A stretch of 31,626 nucleotides of DNA from JANQQZ01 sp039187315 (GTDB lineage: Bacteria > Planctomycetota > Phycisphaerae > Phycisphaerales > UBA1924). Each line of letters opens with the position of its first letter. Within the stretch, counting starts at the first letter, position 1. Shown piece by piece: positions 16,001 to 22,699 of this stretch. Location of the stretch: contig JBCCZQ010000035.1 in NCBI GenBank assembly GCA_039187315.1, positions 1 through 31,626 of the forward strand. Direction: 5' to 3'. Below the pieces are notes generated by a model. That model had not been told where the DNA came from, did not search any database, and saw only the letters and a program-made list of their open reading frames with translations. The translations under genes were made by a program, and so were the position numbers.

Positions 16001-17024
16001 CCTTGACCACCACCACCGGCGCGTGGTTCGCGCCGATGGGCAGCTCCACGTTGCAGCGGTCCGCGATGGCCTTCGTGTTGCGGAGCGACTCGACGCCCGC
16101 CGGGCCGATCTCCTCGTTGTTGTACTGGTTCGACCCGAAGAGCGCCCACATCTCTTCCGGGCTCTTGACATACAGCTCGGGCGTGTACCGCATCCGCTGT
16201 TCATCGTGCTTGCTCTTGCCCGTGCTGATGCAGATCAGCGTGTCGTGCGCATCGTGGTCTTCGGCCCGCAGAAAATGGCTGTCGTTGTCGCACACCAGCG
16301 GCAGGTCGAGCTCACGCGCCCGCCGGATAAGGTGCGGGTTGATCGAGATCTGCTCCATCACGTGGTGCTGCATCTCGACGTAGAACCGGGGCCCCGTGCC
16401 CTCGTCGGCGAAGACCCGCGCGTGCCACTCGGCGCTCTCTCTCGCCGCCTCATAGTGCTTCGGGTCGCCCCGCTCCAGACCGCCCGAGGTCTCGTACGAC
16501 AGCAGGTGCTCGCCCATCTCCGAGCCCAGGTGCCCGTTGAGCGCGATCAGCCCCGCGTTGCGTGACTCGAGCAGATCCCGGTCGATCCGCGGCTTAAAGT
16601 AGAACCCAGTCAGGTACGCCTCGCTGCACAGATACAGCAGGTTGTTCCAGCCCGTCTCGTTCTCGGCCAGCAGCACGAGGTGGTACCCACCGTCGCTTAC
16701 GCCCGTGTACGTCTTGTCCAGCCTCGATCGCGGCGCGACGTACGCCTCCACGCCAAGGATCGGCTTGACACCGGCCTTTCGCGCCGCCTCGTAAAACAGC
16801 ACCGCCGCGTGCATGTTGCCGTGGTCCGTGACGGCCACCGCGTCCATACCCAGCTCGGCGACGCGGGCCACAAGCTTGTCCAGCCGGTTGCCGCCGTCGA
16901 GCAGGCTGTACTCGCTGTGCAGATGCAGGTGGACGAACGGCTGATCCGCCGGCCGATCTTCGGACGGCTTCGCCCCGCCGCCCTTGGTACCCGAAGCCGC
17001 TGCGTCCCCAGCATCGTGCATCAT
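13026..17024 (-). CDS. dnaE: DNA polymerase III subunit alpha
   Basis: Protein of 1332 residues, the replicative polymerase subunit. The N-terminal PHP domain begins PFVHLHLHSEYSLLDGG (HLHLHSEYS at 32-40), with AVTDHGN and GVEAYVAPRS after it. The polymerase active site has ARGSGVGTMVGYVLGL and YPDIDIDLCQD (two catalytic Asp near residue 515); LKMDFLGLRTLSII near 668 supplies the third. FNKSHSTGYAIVAYQTAYLK is also conserved. A C-terminal OB-fold starts near 1140 (VVVAALVQSVRPIVVRNG). It is longer than the roughly 1160 residues of the E. coli protein; part of the excess is a 29-residue hydrophilic N-terminal extension and part lies between the PHP and polymerase regions. GGAGG precedes the ATG by 8 nt, and a TAGAAT -10-like hexamer is at 17054-17049. 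Confidence 0.97.
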   Translation of the reverse strand: MMHDAGDAAASGTKGGGAKPSEDRPADQPFVHLHLHSEYSLLDGGNRLDKLVARVAELGMDAVAVTDHGNMHAAVLFYEAARKAGVKPILGVEAYVAPRSRLDKTYTGVSDGGYHLVLLAENETGWNNLLYLCSEAYLTGFYFKPRIDRDLLESRNAGLIALNGHLGSEMGEHLLSYETSGGLERGDPKHYEAARESAEWHARVFADEGTGPRFYVEMQHHVMEQISINPHLIRRARELDLPLVCDNDSHFLRAEDHDAHDTLICISTGKSKHDEQRMRYTPELYVKSPEEMWALFGSNQYNNEEIGPAGVESLRNTKAIADRCNVELPIGANHAPVVVVKAPAKSRLPKHSAKEFGGDLTAWFKAFCDRFELEPATELSAGGGVDQAQLKDECDGALRLLAEAGMVWRYGPTILEHRHDGIEGVDEPPEVCDAASWKKWARLNRELKILADKLISAYFLIVWDFVNWGRQRGIPSLARGSGVGTMVGYVLGLSNACPVHYGLLFERFTDPDRSEYPDIDIDLCQDGRGDVIDYVREKYGHVAQIITFGTLKARAAVRDVGRVLEYPLSDTDKLAKLIPEELGITLDKALKQEPDLKKAYDTDDVARRVIDNARVMEGQARHSSVHAAGVIVATRPLHEVVPLYRQAGSEEHELVTQWDGPTCEKMGLLKMDFLGLRTLSIIERAQALITDSLDDDAVWSAVGRTERTGPHPLDLDRLAYDDPRVFALFQRGETAGVFQFESGGMRRLLIEMKPDRLEDLIAANALFRPGPMDLIPDYNKRKHGQAQVPAVHPIVDTFTAETYGVMVYQEQVMQIVHELGGIPLRQAYALIKAISKKKQKIIAENRPRFVEGAATQGLDAAKAEELFELILKFAGYGFNKSHSTGYAIVAYQTAYLKTYFPAHYMAAFLSFESQAQKVSDWIPYLEDCRRTPVIDAATGETLRVGVEVRPPHVNLSAADFAVVYEQGEAHTATGGHIRFGLKAIKGAGGRAIEAITAERDRDGPFKSMHEFCERVPSSAVNKATIESLIKSGAFDDVHGRDDRASMVATIEPAVSAGQKLAADRAAGQGALFGAPEADEQAPDTAVAPLVRVEPWSESETLKQEKETLGFYVSSHPLEQWKDWCGVFARVRVGDLADEPQDRRVVVAALVQSVRPIVVRNGRSAGQKMGIVTIEDLTGTADAVMFADCYAKFQHLFEDDGPKFVLGRMDHSRGGPQIIVDRMVPIDGVPLEKGRLHVRVDAERLNGTSASALGALKSVLGARAKQNGSSVPVMLEIATAKSVVTVRPEPALRVDLEPGLIEELASVLGPACATLEDGKVIELEEKRPRYRRS

Positions 17025-17048
17025 CGATCGCGCCTCCTGCGAGCCATG

Positions 17049-17116
17049 ATTCTACACGCGCGACGCCCTGGCATTTGGCCGCCCCGAAACGCTCGGCCGC
17101 CGCCGCCGAATACAAT
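17049..17116. promoter_or_regulatory. Divergent -10 elements for dnaE and the small membrane protein gene
   Basis: TAGAAT on the minus strand (17054-17049) lies 25 nt before the dnaE ATG and leaves room for the GGAGG site in a short leader. TACAAT on the plus strand (17111-17116) lies only 5 nt before the ATG at 17122, which fits a leaderless transcript. No good -35 hexamer is visible for either. Confidence 0.45.
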
Positions 17117-17121
17117 CCTGC

Positions 17122-17436
17122 ATGGATCCCCGCGTCGCCGACCAATTCGCCCGCGCCCGGGCCGCACGCGTCCGCGTGGTCGATCTCCATGCCCGCCAGG
17201 GGCCCGTCGCGCGGTTCTTCCTAACCGCCATCGGCGTGACGATCATGCTGCTGATCATCGCGCTCACGATCGCCGCGGCGCTCGTGCTCGTGCCGGTGAT
17301 CCTCGCCGTCGGGCTGATCACGGCTGCGGTCTTGTATATCCGCCGCCGCCTAGCCACGCTCGGCCGGCCCAACGAACGCATCGCTGGCGTCCGAACCGAT
17401 GGCCGAGACAACGTCCGCGTCATGACACGCGACTGA
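17122..17436 (+). CDS. Small membrane protein, unknown function
   Basis: Protein of 104 residues. A basic amphipathic N-terminus (MDPRVADQFARARAARVRVVD) precedes a long hydrophobic stretch of about 48 residues (FFLTAIGVTIMLLIIALTIAAALVLVPVILAVGLITAAVLYI), enough for two membrane passes joined by a tight turn. A basic cytoplasmic-type tail follows (RRRLATLGRPNER). It is divergent from dnaE with 97 nt between the starts. There is no Shine-Dalgarno sequence, but TACAAT 5 nt before the ATG suggests a leaderless transcript. I do not recognise the family; the hydrophobic profile and promoter support a real gene. Confidence 0.7.
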   Translation: MDPRVADQFARARAARVRVVDLHARQGPVARFFLTAIGVTIMLLIIALTIAAALVLVPVILAVGLITAAVLYIRRRLATLGRPNERIAGVRTDGRDNVRVMTRD

Positions 17437-17472
17437 TCGGGCGGCACGGATCCGAACGGCTAGCCTCCACCC

Positions 17473-17730
17473 GTGCCTTCGCCCAAGCCCATCCTCCGCT
17501 GCCCGCGCTGCGACCACGATCTGGCCGACTTGCTCGCTACGCCTTGGATCCGCATCTGCCCAGAGTGCAGCGCCCGCTTCGACCCCGACTTCCACTACAC
17601 GGGCAACCCCGCCGAACACCCCGAGCCCAACACACTGCCGGCACAACCAAACCAAACACAGCCGATGCCGAATCCCCCTGATCGCCGGCCGGGAGAAACA
17701 CGATCAGATGACGGCCTCGCGCAGCCGTGA
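17473..17730 (+). CDS. Small zinc-ribbon protein
   Basis: Protein of 85 residues from a GTG at 17473. It has CPRC at 10-13 and CPEC at 29-32, a rubredoxin-like or ribbon zinc site similar to the N-termini of the two membrane proteins at 11359-13013, but without membrane segments. The C-terminal half is Pro-, Asn- and Gln-rich and probably disordered. No ribosome binding site is seen; TAGCCT lies 6 nt before the GTG. The last 27 nt overlap the 3' end of the convergent aminotransferase gene, so the end of this frame may be non-essential. Function unknown. Confidence 0.6.
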   Translation: MPSPKPILRCPRCDHDLADLLATPWIRICPECSARFDPDFHYTGNPAEHPEPNTLPAQPNQTQPMPNPPDRRPGETRSDDGLAQP

Positions 17731-18594
17731 AGCGACCGGCCCAACCACGCCGTCTCCGATCGCGCTCGCCTCGACCGCCACGACCGGCAGCACGCCCCAG
17801 CTTGAGTTGGTCAGGAAGACCTCATCCGCGCCCAGCACATCTTCGATCGTCAGCATCCGGGCCGTGACATCGAGGCCGGCTTCGCGGGCTGCGTCGATCA
17901 CCGCCCCGCGCGTCACGCCGGGCAGCACCGGGCTCGGCAGCCCGCCTTCGGCCTCTTCACCCCGTCCGATCGGCGTCAGCAGCGCCCCGTCGTTGACCAC
18001 GAACGCATTCGACACGCACCCGCCGCACAGGTGGTTGGTTACCTGGAAGACCAGCGCCTCGGACGCGCCCTTTGCACCCGCATCCTGCAGCTCGCGCAGC
18101 CGCCACCAGTAGCTCAGCGTCTTATGCCCCGACGTCGGCTCGAACGGGTTCGCCTTGGTGTCGGCGATCGCGACGGTCACGCCCCGCTCGAACATCGCCG
18201 CGGGATACGCCGTCGCCGGCTGCACCGCGATGAGCACCGTCGGGTCGTGCCGGGCGTCCTGCCCGCCCGCCAGCAGGTTCAGGTCGCCACCCGTGACCGT
18301 CAGCCGCACCCGCTGCTCAGCGACACCTTCATCACGCCCCGCTTTCTCGACGGTCCGCAGCACAGCCTCGGCCAGCGCCGGCTTCCGCAGCGTCTCACTC
18401 AGCCGCAGCAGCCTCGCCGACGCCGCCAAGCGGTCAAGGTGATCATGCAAACGCACGACCGACGCCTCGCCGTTCTCGTACCTGCCGCGCATCGTCTCGA
18501 ACAGCCCGACCGCGTGCTGGAGGCCGGCATCGAAGGCCGAAACCAGGGCCGCGTCACCTTCGACGAACCCGCCGTTGACAAAGACAGTCGCCAT
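17704..18594 (-). CDS. Class IV PLP-dependent aminotransferase / aminodeoxychorismate lyase-like
   Basis: Protein of 296 residues of the fold-type IV PLP family (branched-chain aminotransferase, D-amino acid aminotransferase, PabC). The N-terminal FVNGGFV and HAVGLFETMRGRY segments, the Schiff-base lysine in SGHKTLSYWW (Lys158) and the VLPGVTRGAVID motif are all present. The segment that normally reads VTExxxxN reads LCGGCVSNAF (189-198), so the Glu that contacts the pyridine nitrogen of PLP appears to be Gly191. Lyase (folate pathway) and transaminase activity cannot be told apart by eye; the single-lysine layout and short length lean to PabC-like. TACCGT lies 6 nt before the ATG and there is no Shine-Dalgarno sequence. 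The unknown gene upstream ends 40 nt away on the same strand. Confidence 0.85.
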   Translation of the reverse strand: MATVFVNGGFVEGDAALVSAFDAGLQHAVGLFETMRGRYENGEASVVRLHDHLDRLAASARLLRLSETLRKPALAEAVLRTVEKAGRDEGVAEQRVRLTVTGGDLNLLAGGQDARHDPTVLIAVQPATAYPAAMFERGVTVAIADTKANPFEPTSGHKTLSYWWRLRELQDAGAKGASEALVFQVTNHLCGGCVSNAFVVNDGALLTPIGRGEEAEGGLPSPVLPGVTRGAVIDAAREAGLDVTARMLTIEDVLGADEVFLTNSSWGVLPVVAVEASAIGDGVVGPVASRLREAVI

Positions 18595-18634
18595 GCGCCG
18601 ACGGTAGGCCCTGTTCTCCCCCGGACCGGCACAA

Positions 18635-19870
18635 TCACGACGAGGCCGACGCCCCCTTCGGCAGCGGCAGCCAGGTCACCATGCTGAAACCCGGCAGCGG
18701 ATACACCTGCGTGGCCCGGTATAGCCGGAACTCACCGGGGTCGGCTTTGCTGCGCGCGAACGCCGACTCGAGCATGCGCCGCAGCCCCGGCACCTCCTCC
18801 GATGAGCTGCGATCGAGACCGGTCCCCATGGGCCTAAGGACCAGCGAGTCGTCGACGCGGAAGCTGTCGTCCTCGAAGCACGACCTCTGCTGCTGCGGAT
18901 TGAAAGCGGCATGCTCGACGGTCAGCAGCGGCGGGTCAGCGTCCGGGTAGAGCGATTCGTGGATGAAGACGTCGAGGATCACCGCGTCGCTCGAACTGCT
19001 TACCATCATATTCATAAGATCGTACACGCGATGGTCGATCTGGTGCCGCGTAAGCACACGCGCGAGACGCTGACCAAAGAACATCGTGACGGGCTCGTTC
19101 ACGCCAGGCTCGTGCTCGCCGAGCATCATCCTGACCTGACCCCCCGAGGGCTGCAGCCGTATCCCGCTCGCCGGGAGCGTGCTGAACTCTTCCATGTAAC
19201 GCCGCATCGGATCTTCGTCGCGTTCGCCGTCGAGTGTCAGCATCTCTGGCGCACCCGTTCCCGGCACACTGTCGTGGGGCTGACGCACAAACATGATCGG
19301 CTTCGTTCCCGAGCGCAGCCGCCGGAACCCGATGTACCCGGTCAGCACCACGGCGTCCACGGACACCGTATCGATCGATGAGGGGATCAGTATCCCGGCC
19401 GCATACCTCGTTTGCGTCCGCACACCGAGCAGCTGCGCCATGGACTGGGCCAGCTTGCGTCGCGCATCGCGGTACAGCGCTTCGCGTGCTTTGGGAACGT
19501 GCGCCGCGACGGCTGCGTTCAGCCCGGTCCGGCCATCCGGGAACTCGGCAAGCATCCCGTCGAATCGTTGGATCACATCCCGTACGAGGCCTGCTGCCTC
19601 AGCGTTGCCGCCGATCTTCTCGGCAGAAGACACGATCGCGAGCAGCCCTATCGGTGCGGGGCTCTCGTGGATCGCCTCGAACGGATTCTCCAGCGCCATC
19701 AGCTTCACGAGCCGCCACGATTGGGTTTTGTCGATGCCCAGCAGGCTCTGGACGCGTGTCGGCCGAGGATTCGGCCCCGTCAATGGGTCGATCAGCCCCC
19801 GAAACGCGGCAGCCAGATCTTGGGCCAAAGCCGCAACACGTTCATCAAGTGTTCCACCAGGGGCCGTCAT
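18635..19870 (-). CDS. Conserved-looking protein of unknown function with possible N-terminal helix-turn-helix
   Basis: Protein of 411 residues with no signal peptide or membrane segment. The N-terminal 60 residues contain TRVQSLLGIDKTQSWRLVKL, which looks like a winged or homeodomain-like DNA-binding helix pair. The remainder is a soluble alpha/beta region with no motif I recognise, ending in PLPGFSMVTWLPLPKGASAS. The start at 19870 lacks a Shine-Dalgarno sequence but has TAGGAT 6 nt upstream, so the mRNA may be leaderless. A perfect 13-bp palindrome is centred 41 nt upstream of the ATG, suggesting regulation by an activator if transcription starts at the ATG. The aminotransferase gene follows 40 nt downstream. 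A transcription-factor role is only a possibility. Confidence 0.75.
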   Translation of the reverse strand: MTAPGGTLDERVAALAQDLAAAFRGLIDPLTGPNPRPTRVQSLLGIDKTQSWRLVKLMALENPFEAIHESPAPIGLLAIVSSAEKIGGNAEAAGLVRDVIQRFDGMLAEFPDGRTGLNAAVAAHVPKAREALYRDARRKLAQSMAQLLGVRTQTRYAAGILIPSSIDTVSVDAVVLTGYIGFRRLRSGTKPIMFVRQPHDSVPGTGAPEMLTLDGERDEDPMRRYMEEFSTLPASGIRLQPSGGQVRMMLGEHEPGVNEPVTMFFGQRLARVLTRHQIDHRVYDLMNMMVSSSSDAVILDVFIHESLYPDADPPLLTVEHAAFNPQQQRSCFEDDSFRVDDSLVLRPMGTGLDRSSSEEVPGLRRMLESAFARSKADPGEFRLYRATQVYPLPGFSMVTWLPLPKGASASS

Positions 19871-19876
19871 TCTTTG

Positions 19877-19882
19877 ATCCTA
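19877..19882 (-). promoter_or_regulatory. Candidate -10 element of a leaderless promoter
   Basis: TAGGAT on the minus strand, exactly 6 nt before the ATG at 19870, with no Shine-Dalgarno sequence. A 17-nt spacer would put the -35 at 19900-19905, which reads TCTGCG and is poor, so an activator may be needed. Confidence 0.5.
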
Positions 19883-19904
19883 GCGTGCCGACAACTCGCC
19901 GCAG

Positions 19905-19977
19905 ACAACACTGTTGTATGAGAACAACACATATCCGCGCTTGTTTCTGAGAAACACTTCGCCACGCGTTGAACGCG
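19905..19977. promoter_or_regulatory. Three odd-centred palindromes upstream of the gene at 18635-19870
   Basis: Three perfect palindromes with a single central base lie within 73 bp: ACAACA-C-TGTTGT at 19905-19917, TGTTTCT-G-AGAAACA at 19942-19956 and CGCGTT-G-AACGCG at 19965-19977. A further ACAACA half-site is at 19924-19929. The first abuts the expected -35 position of the promoter above. The rest of the 163-nt gap between the two minus-strand genes shows no gene. They may be operator sites for a dimeric regulator; the second and third could also fold as small hairpins. Confidence 0.5.
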
Positions 19978-20033
19978 CGCACGCGGCAGCACACCCGCCC
20001 GCTGCCGTCACGCGTTCTCGATGAGTGTCGTGC

Positions 20034-21521
20034 TCAGCCGTCCGTGCCGAGCACGGCACGTTCGAGCGCGACATCCCGCCCTGCGCGCAGGTCGGCCACG
20101 CTCGGGCGAACAACCGCATCGGGCGTCACGCCCATCCCCGGCTCGAAGTCCGTCGCGCTCGTCCGCTGGTCCAACAGCGGCAGCCGCGCCACGATCCCGG
20201 ACTCCGGCAGCGTCAGGAACACGATGATCCCCGCCGTCGGGCCCTCGGCGCTCCCGCCGGTCGGCTCTCCGACCAGCAGCAATTCACGCTGCTCGCGCAG
20301 CTCCGCGATCAGCCACGTCGCCCCGCTCTCGTTGTTGGGTCCGACCAGCAGCACCAACTCGCCGTCCCACGCGTCGGGTGCAGGCTCGACCGTCTGCACC
20401 GACCCGCCTATCGGGGGCTTGACGACGAAGAACCCCTCGTCGTCGGCCTCGAACATCGCCGCCGGCATCTCGAACACGGCCGGGTTCCATGTGCGCATGT
20501 GCTCGCGGTACGCGCTCAGATCGTACGTCCGCACCCGCGTCGGCCCGCCGGAGTTCATCGGGCCCGTCAGCAGGTGGCGTACCAGCGCCCGCTGAACATC
20601 GCCCGAGCCGCCCCCGATCTCGCGCATGTCGAACACCAACCGCTCGACACCGCTCGCCTTGATCTCGCGGAAGACTTCGGCGAAGAGCGGCATCGCCTCG
20701 ATCGGCGTGCGGTAGTTCACAAACGTTGAGACGCGCAGCACCGCTGCATCGCCCATGCGCTCCCAAGACACCGCGCCCGGGTCGCTGAAGTTCTTCTGCG
20801 TTCCATCACGGCCGCGGGCCGCGAGCGCGCCAGCCATATCGGTCGCCGCCACGGCCACAGTCCGCTCCGCGCCGTCGGCCGAAGCAAGCGTCAGCGACCA
20901 CGACTCCCGAGCATCGCCGCCGTCGAACAGCAGCGTGGCGAACAGCTCGAACACCGGCAGCGCGTAGTCATCCTCGCCCGCGAACAGCGTCAGCCGTGTG
21001 TGATCCGTGAACCCGTCCACGGAGATGAACGGCCGGATCGCCTCGAACAGATCGCCCATCGGCCGGCCGTCCACAGCGACGAGTTCGTCGCCGACGCGCA
21101 CGCCCTCTACGCCCGGCGAGAGCCCTACTACGATCGCGCGGGGTGCGCCGGAGTCGTCGAGCGCGTACGCGAAGTCCAGCGGCAGGAGCGACGACGATAC
21201 CGCCGCTTCAACCGCATCGCTCGGCTCCGCCTCGGTGTGCTCGCACCGGATCGAGGCCAGGTACCGCTGCACGGCGAGGTAGAAAGCGCCCTCACTCTCG
21301 GCCACGGCCGACGCCGCACGCAACCGGTCCGCCTCGGCCTCCATCAACTCCGCGGAGGCGTAGCGCGTATACCCAGGGTGGATCTCGGAGAACGCGCCGA
21401 TCAGGAGTTCGGCGTCCGCTGCGTACTTCCCCGGATGCCGCGCGTTGCCGCTACCACCATCCTGGCCCGCAACCGAACACGCCATCGCCGCAGCCACCAT
21501 CGAAATCCACGCTCGTCGCAT
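20034..21521 (-). CDS. Secreted S41 family (C-terminal processing-type) peptidase
   Basis: Protein of 495 residues. I use the ATG at 21521 because GGAGG lies 8 nt upstream and a signal peptide follows (MRRAWISMVAAAMACSVAGQ). A PDZ-like segment lies near 125-155 (AIVVGLSPGVEGVRVGDELVAVDG). The peptidase domain contains VERLVFDMREIGGGSGD and LVLLVGPNNESGATWLIAEL; the Ser near residue 397 in NNESGA is in the nucleophile position of the family. The last 35 residues (GMGVTPDAVVRPSVADLRAGRD) are the usual S41 ending. The protein is expected to act in the periplasm on unknown substrates. The variant around the nucleophile is not the commonest form, so activity should not be taken for granted. Confidence 0.88.
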   Translation of the reverse strand: MRRAWISMVAAAMACSVAGQDGGSGNARHPGKYAADAELLIGAFSEIHPGYTRYASAELMEAEADRLRAASAVAESEGAFYLAVQRYLASIRCEHTEAEPSDAVEAAVSSSLLPLDFAYALDDSGAPRAIVVGLSPGVEGVRVGDELVAVDGRPMGDLFEAIRPFISVDGFTDHTRLTLFAGEDDYALPVFELFATLLFDGGDARESWSLTLASADGAERTVAVAATDMAGALAARGRDGTQKNFSDPGAVSWERMGDAAVLRVSTFVNYRTPIEAMPLFAEVFREIKASGVERLVFDMREIGGGSGDVQRALVRHLLTGPMNSGGPTRVRTYDLSAYREHMRTWNPAVFEMPAAMFEADDEGFFVVKPPIGGSVQTVEPAPDAWDGELVLLVGPNNESGATWLIAELREQRELLLVGEPTGGSAEGPTAGIIVFLTLPESGIVARLPLLDQRTSATDFEPGMGVTPDAVVRPSVADLRAGRDVALERAVLGTDG

Positions 21522-21556
21522 CCCCGATGCCTCCACTGGTTACGACCATCATTGGG

Positions 21557-21585
21557 TGCGGGGCTGTCCCCATTGCAGCCCCGCA
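21557..21585. other. Perfect 10-bp inverted repeat in a divergent promoter region
   Basis: TGCGGGGCTG (21557-21566) and CAGCCCCGCA (21576-21585) flank a 9-base loop. It lies between the divergent S41 peptidase and thioredoxin-like genes, 36 nt beyond the S41 start and 76 nt before the other ATG. There is no T tract. It may be a 5' leader hairpin or an operator shared by both genes. Confidence 0.55.
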
Positions 21586-21661
21586 GGCCCGATTGCACGG
21601 TCTAACGTTCTTCGGCCGGCCGTGCCGAGGACGCGGCCCGTATCCACAGGAGACCGAGATC

Positions 21662-22675
21662 ATGCGTGCCGTTCGTTCGATCGCCATTGCCGTGCTGCTT
21701 ACAGGCGCCGCCCTCCCGCTCGATGCTCAGCCTGATGCCCCCCGTCCCGACGCGAGCATACAGACCCTGCTCCTGCGTCCCGACCTTCGCCCGAGCACCG
21801 TGACCACCCGGCGTGAGTTCCGGTTCCAGAACGGCACCATCGCCGAGGGCACCGAGCTCCGTGTCTACGACGTGAGCAGTTCCGCGCTGGTCCTCGACAC
21901 AGGCGAGTTCATCTTCGAGGCCGCGCACGAAGATACCGACCTGCTCGAACGACTCGGGGTGCTCATCGCTTCGCTCTCGGACGAGGCTCTTGCCGTCTCG
22001 GAGGCAGCCGTCGTGCGGGACACGAACCTCTGGCCCGCGCGGGTAACGCTGACCGCAGACATCGCGTTTACCGATGGCACCGGCCTGGCCAGCGGAACGG
22101 TTCTCCCGGTCCGCGAGGTGCAGCCCGGAGCGATCAAGGTCTTCGACAAGCCCTCCAACACGATCCTGACCATCGATACCAAGGACACCGACGCGATCGC
22201 CCGCGCCCGCGCGATCGTCGATGCCCCGGGCGAGCCCCGCCCCTTCTTCGTCCGCTCGATCGAGGCCGCCCTCGCCGCCAGCGACACAGCCAAGCCAGAG
22301 CCCGTACTCGCCGATGCCGACTACATCCTCGTCTACCGCGGCTCGAGCACCTGCTCCCGCTGCGAGCGGTTTACGCCCGAACTGCTCGACGCCTACGCCG
22401 ACCTGAAACAGCAGCACGACAATTTCGAGGTTGTCTTCGTCAGCGACGACCGCACGGCAGGCGCCCACCGCGATCACATCGCCAAAACCGGCATGCCCTG
22501 GACAGTGATCCCCTTCGACCGCGTCGACGCCGCGGCCAAGGTGCGAAGCCTGCCCGGCCGGATCCTGCCGATCGTCTACCTCATGCGACCCGACGGCAGC
22601 GTGATCGATTCCACCAACGACGCCGCGGCGTCCGAAGTCGTCGGAACGCTTCGGGAACAACTCCGCAGCGGCTGA
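21662..22675 (+). CDS. Secreted thioredoxin-fold protein with duplicated N-terminal domain
   Basis: Protein of 337 residues. AGGAGA precedes the ATG at 21662 by 8 nt; a signal peptide (MRAVRSIAIAVLLTGAALPLDA) follows. Residues about 45-110 and 125-190 look like two copies of one unit, each with a strand, a (D/N)GTxxxxGTxLxV(Y/R) turn and a helical end, which suggests internal duplication. The C-terminal domain (from about 215) is a thioredoxin fold of the tryparedoxin/nucleoredoxin type: YILVYRGSSTCSRCERFTPEL with CSRC at 231-234, then FEVVFVSDD and the cis-Pro loop near GRILPIVYLM. The usual Trp before the CxxC is missing. It is probably periplasmic and redox-active; the partner is unknown. 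Confidence 0.8.
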   Translation: MRAVRSIAIAVLLTGAALPLDAQPDAPRPDASIQTLLLRPDLRPSTVTTRREFRFQNGTIAEGTELRVYDVSSSALVLDTGEFIFEAAHEDTDLLERLGVLIASLSDEALAVSEAAVVRDTNLWPARVTLTADIAFTDGTGLASGTVLPVREVQPGAIKVFDKPSNTILTIDTKDTDAIARARAIVDAPGEPRPFFVRSIEAALAASDTAKPEPVLADADYILVYRGSSTCSRCERFTPELLDAYADLKQQHDNFEVVFVSDDRTAGAHRDHIAKTGMPWTVIPFDRVDAAAKVRSLPGRILPIVYLMRPDGSVIDSTNDAAASEVVGTLREQLRSG

Positions 22676-22699
22676 CCGGCCAGCCAATCGCCCCGCCAG

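Noticed and set aside
14316..16565. 749-codon plus-strand open frame
   Set aside because: Antisense to dnaE; a typical product of high GC third positions, with no recognisable domain.
19880..20119. 79-codon minus-strand frame between the S41 peptidase and the unknown gene
   Set aside because: Overlaps the end of the peptidase gene and the palindrome cluster; no ribosome binding site or motif.
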